Positions 1 through 4,788 of a stretch of 10,714 bases of DNA are shown here, piece by piece. How positions within the stretch are numbered: the first letter of the stretch is position 1; each line of letters starts with the position of its first letter. Source of the stretch: Acidimicrobiales bacterium (GTDB lineage Bacteria > Actinomycetota > Acidimicrobiia > Acidimicrobiales > Palsa-688); contig JAFAWZ010000018.1 in the NCBI GenBank assembly GCA_019241495.1, positions 1-10,714 on the forward strand, given 5' to 3'. The position numbers and the translations under genes are program-made. The notes beneath the pieces were generated by a model. It did no database searches. It was not told where the DNA came from and was given only the letters and a program-made list of their open reading frames with translations.

Positions 1-888
1 GGTCTGCCGGAGGGGATGTTCAACGTGCTGTCGGGTGCGGCGGCCACCGGCCAGCGGATGGTCGAGCACCCTGACGTGGACATGGTGTCCTTCACGGGCA
101 GCACCGCGGTGGGGCGGCAGATCGCCGGCACCGCGGCCGGGGCCCTCAAGAACATCTCTCTCGAGCTGGGCGGCAAGTCGGCCGCCATCGTCTTGGAGGA
201 TGCAGACATCGACACCGTGACACAGGTCGTGGCGGGAGGCACCTTCGGCAGCGCGGGCCAGTACTGCCGGGCGCTGACGCGCGTCCTTGCCCCCCGCTCC
301 CGCTACGACGAGGTCGTCGAGGCTCTGGCCGCCGGGGCCCGGGCGATGACCCCAGGCGATCGCATGGGCCCGCTGATCAGCGCCCGCCAACGGGATCGGG
401 TCGAGTCCTATGTCGCCGCGGCGCTCGATGAAGGTGCGCGGCTCGTCGCCGGCGGCAAGCGGCCGGCCCAGCCCGAGCGGGGCTACTTCTACGAGGCGAC
501 CGTTTTCGCAGACGCCACCAACGACATGCGCTTCGTCCAGGAAGAGATCTTCGGACCGGTGATCGCGGTGATGCCCTACGACACCGTGGACGAAGCTGTC
601 GCCATCGCAAACGACTCGGACTACGGGTTGTCCGGCGCGGTGTTCAGCCAGGACGCCCGGGCCGCCTTGGACGTGACCCTCCGGGTCCGCACCGGCACGA
701 CCGGAGTCAACCTCCACGGCGCCCGGTCATGCGCGCCCTGCGGCGGCATGAAGTCCTCCGGCATCGGCCAAGAGCACGGGCCAGAGGGCTACCTGGAGTT
801 CCTCACGCCCAAGGCCATCCTGATACCCGAGGATCTGGCCCAGACCTTGGAGTCCGAGGGAGTCGGTTCGCGGCCGGCGATCCGCTAG
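1..888 (+). CDS. Aldehyde dehydrogenase family protein, C-terminal part (5' end outside window)
   Basis: NAD(P)-dependent oxidation of an aldehyde to an acid in the cytoplasm is the family reaction. The reading frame is open from base 1 (GLPEG, the usual ALDH 'GLP.G.' strand), so the ATG at 16 is internal and the gene starts outside the window. Counting from base 1, residues 31-35 are the FTGST cofactor-fold motif. Glu55 lies in LELGGK and Cys89 in GQYCRA. The 34-residue Glu-Cys spacing equals that of the general base and nucleophile in characterised ALDHs. EEIFGPV is at about 181-187 and the C-terminal GGMKSSGIG loop is present. The usual APFGG is written here as APCGG. About 295 residues are seen; the family is normally 470-500. 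The gene is followed by a strong hairpin and converges on guaA. The family assignment is secure, but the substrate cannot be assigned. Confidence 0.93.
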   Translation, partial: GLPEGMFNVLSGAAATGQRMVEHPDVDMVSFTGSTAVGRQIAGTAAGALKNISLELGGKSAAIVLEDADIDTVTQVVAGGTFGSAGQYCRALTRVLAPRSRYDEVVEALAAGARAMTPGDRMGPLISARQRDRVESYVAAALDEGARLVAGGKRPAQPERGYFYEATVFADATNDMRFVQEEIFGPVIAVMPYDTVDEAVAIANDSDYGLSGAVFSQDARAALDVTLRVRTGTTGVNLHGARSCAPCGGMKSSGIGQEHGPEGYLEFLTPKAILIPEDLAQTLESEGVGSRPAIR

Positions 889-905
889 ATCTGCAACGCC
901 GCTCG

Positions 906-951
906 GAGTGGGGCGCGGTCGGGCGCCGTTTGGTCCCGACCGCCCTCACTC
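906..951. terminator. Bidirectional hairpin between convergent ALDH gene and guaA
   Basis: Bases 906-923 pair with 935-951 as a 17-bp stem (one G-T pair, one bulged C at 914) around an 11-nt loop. The inner 9 bp, GCGGTCGGG with CCCGACCGC, are perfect. It begins 17 bp after the ALDH stop and ends 9 bp before the guaA stop, so it can end transcripts from both sides. There is no T-tract, which is common for actinobacterial terminators. Function is inferred from position and stem strength. Confidence 0.7.
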
Positions 952-960
952 GTACTCGCT

Positions 961-2535
961 TTACTCGTACTCGATGGTGGCGGGGGGTTTGGATGTCACG
1001 TCGTAGAGCACCCGATTGACCCCGCGGACCTCATTGACGATACGACGGCTGATGGTGTCGAGCAGGTCGTGGGGAAGCCGGGCCCAGTCGGCGGTCATGG
1101 CGTCGAGCGACGTCACCGCCCGCACGACGATCGCTTCGCCGTAGGTCCGGCCGTCCCCTTGGACGCCGACCGAGCGAAACCCGGGCAGCACCGCAAAGGC
1201 CTGCCACAGGTCTTCATCCAGGTCGTCCCGTTTGGCCAGCTCCTCTTGGACGATCAGGTCAGCGCCTCGGAGCAGGGCAAGGCGCTCGCCGGTGATCGGC
1301 CCCAGGATCCGAACGGCCAGGCCCGGTCCGGGGAATGGTTGGCGCATGATGATCTCATCGGGCAGGCCCAGGTCTGTGCCGACCCGGCGCACCTCGTCTT
1401 TGAACAGCTCCCGCAGCGGTTCGACCAACTTCAGCTTCATCACGTCGGGCAGACCGCCGACATTGTGGTGGCTCTTGATGCCGGCCGCCTTGCCACCGCC
1501 CCCGGACTCGATCCAATCGGGATAGATCGTTCCCTGGACCAAGAACTGGGTGTCGTCGAGCTGCTCCTGGCAGACCTTCTCGAACACGTCGATGAAGGTC
1601 TTCCCGATTATCTTCCGCTTCTCCTCGGGATCGGTCACACCTTCCAGCGCGGACAGGAACTGCTCCCCGGCGTGCACGGGTATGAGATTGCGACCAAACA
1701 GGTCGCGAAATGAACGCTCGACCTGCCTCGCCTCACCCTCGCGGAGCAGTCCATGATCGACAAAGACACACGTCAGACGGCTGCCGATGGCCTTGTAAAC
1801 GAGGGCCGCGGCCACGGCCGAGTCGACGCCTCCCGACAGGGCGCACACCACCGAGGCATCACCCACCTGCTTCTCGACTGCTTCCACGGCTGAGTCGATG
1901 ATCGATACGACATTCCAGTTGGGGCGCAGCCCGACCGCCTTGTAGAGAAACCGCTTCAGCAAGTCCTGGCCGTGCGTGGTGTGGGAGACCTCGGGATGGA
2001 ACTGCACCCCGTACAGGCCTCGCTCGGGGTACTCCATGGCGGCAACGGGAGTGTGAGGCGTGGAGGCGGTGACGTCGAAGCCCTTGGGCCCTTCTACGAC
2101 CGCGTCGGAGTGACTCATCCAGACCGACTGCCGAGCCGGTAGATCACCGAAGAGGACGCTCGCCTCGGAGACGACTGTGAGGTGGGTGCGGCCGTACTCC
2201 TCGACCCGGCCCCGCTCCACCTCGGCCCCCAACGCTTGGGCCATGAGCTGATGCCCGTAGCAGATCCCGAGCACCGGGATCCCCAGATCGAAGATCTCTG
2301 GGTCGCACTCCGGCGCCCCGGGCTGGTACACCGAGGCCGGCCCCCCGGACAAGATAAGGGCCTTAGGCTTGCGCCGCTCGATCTGTCGGGCCGAGATGGA
2401 GCCGGGCACGATCTCCGAGAAGACCCGGGCCTCGCGAACCCGGCGGGCGATCAGCTGCGCATACTGGGCTCCGAAGTCGAGCACCAGGACTGTGTCGCGA
2501 CCGGATCGCTTGGCTGTGCTCGGCTTGACTCCCAT
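961..2535 (-). CDS. guaA: GMP synthase (glutamine-hydrolysing)
   Basis: Converts XMP, ATP and glutamine to GMP in the last step of de novo guanine nucleotide synthesis, in the cytoplasm. With the ATG at 2535 the protein is 524 residues, the normal length. The N-terminal class I glutamine amidotransferase domain starts at TVLVLDFGAQ (about 15-24). Its nucleophile is Cys92 in GICYGHQ, and the other triad members are His180 and Glu182 in FHPEV. The ATP-pyrophosphatase domain has the PP-loop SGGVDS (234-239) and a SHHNVGGLP segment. The C-terminus ends in KPPATIEYE, the conserved XMP-binding tail. The frame runs open upstream to 2661, but those 42 codons are not family-like and would use up the divergent promoter region. 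No Shine-Dalgarno precedes 2535, whereas a -10-like TAAACT sits 5 nt upstream, suggesting leaderless translation. The gene is monocistronic here. Confidence 0.96.
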   Translation of the reverse strand: MGVKPSTAKRSGRDTVLVLDFGAQYAQLIARRVREARVFSEIVPGSISARQIERRKPKALILSGGPASVYQPGAPECDPEIFDLGIPVLGICYGHQLMAQALGAEVERGRVEEYGRTHLTVVSEASVLFGDLPARQSVWMSHSDAVVEGPKGFDVTASTPHTPVAAMEYPERGLYGVQFHPEVSHTTHGQDLLKRFLYKAVGLRPNWNVVSIIDSAVEAVEKQVGDASVVCALSGGVDSAVAAALVYKAIGSRLTCVFVDHGLLREGEARQVERSFRDLFGRNLIPVHAGEQFLSALEGVTDPEEKRKIIGKTFIDVFEKVCQEQLDDTQFLVQGTIYPDWIESGGGGKAAGIKSHHNVGGLPDVMKLKLVEPLRELFKDEVRRVGTDLGLPDEIIMRQPFPGPGLAVRILGPITGERLALLRGADLIVQEELAKRDDLDEDLWQAFAVLPGFRSVGVQGDGRTYGEAIVVRAVTSLDAMTADWARLPHDLLDTISRRIVNEVRGVNRVLYDVTSKPPATIEYE

Positions 2536-2540
2536 AGCCA

Positions 2541-2570
2541 AGTTTACACGGCTGCCATTACGCGGCGTAA
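2541..2570 (-). promoter_or_regulatory. Candidate leaderless guaA promoter with a palindrome over the -35
   Basis: Reading the minus strand, TAAACT (2546-2541) fits the TANNNT -10 pattern and ends 5 nt before the guaA ATG, so transcription would begin at or next to the start codon. TTACGC (2570-2565) lies 18 nt upstream of it in the -35 position. That hexamer is half of the 13-bp palindrome TTACGC-G-GCGTAA (2558-2570, written as the plus strand), which could be an operator. This is inferred from pattern and spacing only. Confidence 0.4.
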
Positions 2571-2601
2571 CCCGCGTGACGGCGGATGCGGCCAGACTTG
2601 C

Positions 2602-2643
2602 CTCCTCATGTAGTTTGAGGAGCCCCCGGACACCCACGCCGGG
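2602..2643 (+). promoter_or_regulatory. Two small hairpins ahead of the crotonase gene's ribosome binding site
   Basis: CTCCTCA (2602-2608) pairs with TGAGGAG (2616-2622) around a 7-nt loop. CCCGG (2625-2629) pairs with CCGGG (2639-2643) around a 9-nt loop. The second hairpin ends 7 bp before the GGAGG at 2651-2655. CTCCTC could also pair with that GGAGG, giving a possible switch. The stems are short and chance is a real alternative in GC-rich DNA. Confidence 0.25.
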
Positions 2644-2663
2644 AGGCAGAGGAGGACGCACAC

Positions 2664-3485
2664 GTGGCGGAGACCATCGAGGTCGACAGATCCGGCGAGA
2701 CGGTGTTGATCACCCTCAACCGGCCCGACCGCCTCAATGCGTGGACCCCTCGGATGGCTGATGAGATGGCAGCCGCCATCGAGACCGCCAACACCGACCC
2801 GGCGGTCGGGGCCCTCGTGGTGACGGGCGCGGGCCGAGGATTCTGCGCCGGGGCGGACATGGACCAGACCTTTTCCGCTCGCATCGCGGGCCACGACCCC
2901 GGCGCCGACACGGCGAGCGGGTTCGGCGGGATGTCAGCTGGGCTCGACTGGGTGGAGCTGTGCCAGTCGTCCAAGCCCCTCATCGCGGCGGTCAACGGTC
3001 ATTGCATCGGGATCGGGCTGACCCAGATCCTGCCCTTCGACGTGATCGTTGCCTCCGAGGTGGCCCGCTTCGGGATGGGCTTCATCAAGGTCGGGCTGGT
3101 TCCCGAGCTGGCGTCCACCAGGCTGCTGGGTCAGCGGATCGGCCCCGGGCGGGCCCGGGCGCTGGCCTTAACGGGCGACATCTGGCCTGCCGCGGAGGCT
3201 TTCCGGGCCGGCCTGGCGGACTACCTCGTCAAGCCGGACCAGCTGCTGGCCACCGCCATCGGCATCGCCGAGCGCATATCCGCCAATCCCGGCCGGCAGG
3301 TCCACTGGACCAAGCAGCTGATGACCCAGAACGCGCTCGAAGCCGACACCAAGATCGTGCAGGAGAGGGAGAGCCAGATACTGAGACGGTGCTGGGCATC
3401 CCCAGAGCACGCCGAGGCGGTGAACGCCTTCATGGAGAAACGGGCTCCGGTGTTCGGAGGCCGACCCCCGGCTAGCGACCTCTGA
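2664..3485 (+). CDS. Enoyl-CoA hydratase/isomerase (crotonase) superfamily protein, probably isomerase-type
   Basis: A 273-residue single-domain crotonase acting on an acyl-CoA in the cytoplasm. The GTG start at 2664 follows a strong GGAGG (2651-2655) at 8 nt. The first oxyanion-hole segment is GAGRGFCAGADM (55-66) and the second is VNGHCIGIGL (110-119). The two glutamates used by canonical hydratases fall 20 residues apart. Here the aligned positions are Thr120 (in GIGLT) and Phe140 (in FGMGF), so neither is present. Glu148, in GLVPELAST, sits where delta3-delta2-enoyl-CoA isomerases carry their catalytic acid ('PEG.S' type). A double-bond isomerase or another non-hydratase reaction is therefore more likely than hydration. 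The thioesterase gene follows after a 10-bp gap, so the two are probably co-transcribed. The gene is divergent from guaA. The superfamily is certain; the reaction is inferred. Confidence 0.9.
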   Translation: MAETIEVDRSGETVLITLNRPDRLNAWTPRMADEMAAAIETANTDPAVGALVVTGAGRGFCAGADMDQTFSARIAGHDPGADTASGFGGMSAGLDWVELCQSSKPLIAAVNGHCIGIGLTQILPFDVIVASEVARFGMGFIKVGLVPELASTRLLGQRIGPGRARALALTGDIWPAAEAFRAGLADYLVKPDQLLATAIGIAERISANPGRQVHWTKQLMTQNALEADTKIVQERESQILRRCWASPEHAEAVNAFMEKRAPVFGGRPPASDL

Positions 3486-3495
3486 TGGACCGCTG

Positions 3496-3909
3496 ATGGA
3501 ACCGGACCCGACCACCCCGGGCCTAGACGTCATGCCCTTCGCCCTGACTCTCGGTGCCGAGCTGCTCGAGAGCAGCCCCGAACAGGTCCGGGCCCGGCTG
3601 GACTGGCACCCCCGGCTGTGCACTGCCAACGGGCTGCTCCACGGGGGTGCCATCATGGCCCTGGCCGACACCACCGGCGGCTTGTGCGCCTACCTCAACC
3701 TGCCCGACGGGGCGACCGGGACCGTCACCGTCGAATCGAAGACCAACTTCTTGCGGGCCGTCACGGCGGGCCACGTCGAAGCCACCTCCCGCCCGTTGCA
3801 CGCCGGCCGCACCGTCGTCGTGGTCGACACGGCCGTCGCCGACCACCACGGGCGTCTAGTTGCCCGGGTCACGCAAACCCAGCTGAGTACCCGCCGCAGG
3901 ATTGAGTAA
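3496..3909 (+). CDS. PaaI-like hotdog-fold acyl-CoA thioesterase
   Basis: A 137-residue single hotdog domain, expected to hydrolyse an acyl- or aroyl-CoA to the free acid and CoA, usually as a tetramer in the cytoplasm. The signature NGLLHGGAIMALADTTGG (45-62) contains the HGG loop and Asp58, nine residues after His49 as in PaaI-type enzymes, where this Asp is catalytic. The later strand VESKTNFLRAV (about 79-89) and the C-terminal GRLVARVTQTQ strand are also typical. The ATG at 3496 is 10 bp after the crotonase stop with no clear Shine-Dalgarno, suggesting coupling to the upstream gene. An in-frame ATG at 3532 would still keep the whole domain. It likely recycles CoA or clears dead-end thioesters made with the crotonase. 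Fold and class are well supported; the substrate is unknown. Confidence 0.9.
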   Translation: MEPDPTTPGLDVMPFALTLGAELLESSPEQVRARLDWHPRLCTANGLLHGGAIMALADTTGGLCAYLNLPDGATGTVTVESKTNFLRAVTAGHVEATSRPLHAGRTVVVVDTAVADHHGRLVARVTQTQLSTRRRIE

Positions 3910-3955
3910 CCGAAGAGCAGGCTCTTCGTCCAAGTAGTCCTGCGGCGGGCGCTCA
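3884..3955. terminator. Nested inverted repeat overlapping the thioesterase stop, probable terminator
   Basis: Bases 3890-3901 are a perfect 12-bp complement of 3938-3949. Pairing continues outward (3884-3888 with 3951-3955) past one mismatch, giving 18 positions with 16 Watson-Crick pairs and one G-T. Inside, across a symmetric 9/9 internal loop, 3911-3917 pair perfectly with 3922-3928 around a 4-nt loop. The outer left arm is coding sequence of the thioesterase. It lies between convergent genes, so a bidirectional terminator is the simplest reading. No T-tract follows. Confidence 0.6.
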
Positions 3956-4012
3956 CCCTCACAGATCGCGCGTGACCTCTCCGGGTCCCGGGGGCAATGA
4001 ACTATTGGCCGG

Positions 4013-4531
4013 TCAGGGAAGAGGGAACAGCTCGTAGGCCACGTCCTGGCGGTCCTTGTGGCCGGGTGGGAATCCCCCTTCCTGCGAAGAACCGCGGGGC
4101 CAGTGGGCCCCCTCGAGGTGGTTGCGACTCCAGTCGTTCACCACCAGGCGCTCAGCGATCCGCCACTCGCCGTCGCGCCGCTCGAAGCGGTCGAGGTAGC
4201 GGCCGGCGAACATCCCGAGCTGAGGGGTTCCCGTGTCCTGGTGGGGATGGAAGGCAAGCACGTAGCTCTCGCAGCGGGCGTGGTCGGCGTCGTCGAACTC
4301 GATGTAGATGTTCGTGACCAGATGGCTCCCGACGCGCGGCATGCCTCCTTCAGCGGACGCGAGCCGATCGGCCATCTCCCACCCGAGCCCCTTGAACGCA
4401 CCATGTGCATCGGTCGCGTCGGGGTGGAACGCGCTCTTGATGAGATCGGCGTCTGACCTGTCCACTCCCCGGCAGTAACGGAACAGCGCCTGGCGTATCT
4501 CCAGGTGAGCGACGATCTCGTTCTGATCCAC
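4013..4531 (-). CDS. SnoaL-like / NTF2-fold family protein
   Basis: A 172-residue protein of the SnoaL_4-type alpha+beta barrel family, which includes small dehydratases, isomerases and non-catalytic binding proteins. The GTG at 4531 is chosen because GGAGG (4541-4537, minus strand) lies 5 nt upstream. The N-terminal part reads ALFRYCRGVDRSDADL followed by FHPDATDAHGAFKG, the usual layout of the family. His70 lies in VGSHLVTN. Tyr19 and Asp24, five residues apart, together with His70 resemble the Tyr-Asp-His set of BaiE/scytalone-dehydratase-type lyases; I do not see a confident fourth residue. The strand GMFAGRYLDRFERRDGEWRIAER is also characteristic. The C-terminal 30 residues (HWPRGSSQEGG onward) look like a flexible tail. 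It is downstream of the molybdenum hydroxylase but separated by 257 bp with a large palindrome, so it probably has its own promoter. Fold assignment is good; the reaction is not known. Confidence 0.82.
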   Translation of the reverse strand: MDQNEIVAHLEIRQALFRYCRGVDRSDADLIKSAFHPDATDAHGAFKGLGWEMADRLASAEGGMPRVGSHLVTNIYIEFDDADHARCESYVLAFHPHQDTGTPQLGMFAGRYLDRFERRDGEWRIAERLVVNDWSRNHLEGAHWPRGSSQEGGFPPGHKDRQDVAYELFPLP

Positions 4532-4555
4532 AAGCCCCTCCTCTGGTTGGCTCAG

Positions 4556-4626
4556 ATCCTATGTGCCACGAACCTGCCGTGCTCTGTCTGGTCGGCTCGC
4601 CGATTGGTGGGTCCGTTGGACGGACC
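4556..4626 (-). promoter_or_regulatory. Candidate promoter and operator-like palindrome upstream of the SnoaL-like gene
   Basis: On the minus strand TAGGAT (4561-4556) fits TANNNT and would place a start site about 18 nt before the GTG at 4531, just upstream of the ribosome binding site; no convincing -35 is seen. Further upstream, 4610-4626 is a perfect inverted repeat, GGTCCGT-TGG-ACGGACC, of operator size. Both assignments rest on pattern only. Confidence 0.28.
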
Positions 4627-4665
4627 GAGGCGGCGGGGCTGGGGCCGGGAGCCGGGAGTCGAGTC

Positions 4666-4715
4666 CAATAGTGGTCAGTTGACCCACATATGTGTGGGTC
4701 AACTGACCACTATTG
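4666..4715. repeat. Perfect 23-bp inverted repeat with 4-nt centre (nested dyads)
   Basis: Bases 4666-4688 and 4693-4715 are exact reverse complements around TATG. Each arm holds its own dyad, GGTCA-N2-TGACC, at 4673-4684 and 4697-4708, 24 bp apart. The middle, CACATATGTG (4685-4694), is a third palindrome. The element is more AT-rich than its surroundings and sits between two co-directional minus-strand genes, 74 bp after the molybdenum hydroxylase stop. As RNA it would be a very stable hairpin, so a terminator is possible. As DNA the paired internal dyads look like two operator sites. It has no flanking target-site duplication and no transposase nearby. Confidence 0.85.
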
Positions 4716-4766
4716 ATCCACACGACACGAGCCACACCACACGAGCCACACCGCACGATCCACACA
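4711..4766. repeat. Four tandem 14-bp units with a CCACAC core
   Basis: Units at 4711-4724, 4725-4738, 4739-4752 and 4753-4766. The two middle units are identical (ACACGAGCCACACC). The outer ones are degenerate but keep the core GA(T/G)CCACAC at 4715, 4729, 4743 and 4757, with the symmetrical order T-G-G-T at the variable base. The array abuts the right arm of the 23-bp inverted repeat and ends at a 12-bp palindrome, CTCCCCGGGGAG (4767-4778). No coding frame explains it. It could be a regulator-binding array or slippage-derived sequence. Confidence 0.75.
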
Positions 4767-4788
4767 CTCCCCGGGGAGATTGACCTCC

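Noticed and set aside
1069..1713. A 214-codon plus-strand frame inside guaA
   Set aside because: It is antisense to the conserved ATP-pyrophosphatase domain of guaA and shows no recognisable motif.
2536..2661. N-terminal 42-codon extension of guaA
   Set aside because: GMP synthases start just before the LDFGAQ strand. The extension has no family similarity, and it would occupy the promoter and ribosome-binding region of the divergent crotonase gene.
2664..3485. Plain enoyl-CoA hydratase of beta-oxidation
   Set aside because: Both catalytic glutamate positions are substituted (Thr120, Phe140).
4666..4766. Insertion-sequence end, MITE or CRISPR fragment
   Set aside because: There is no transposase, no target-site duplication flanking the inverted repeat, and the 14-bp units are contiguous with no spacers.
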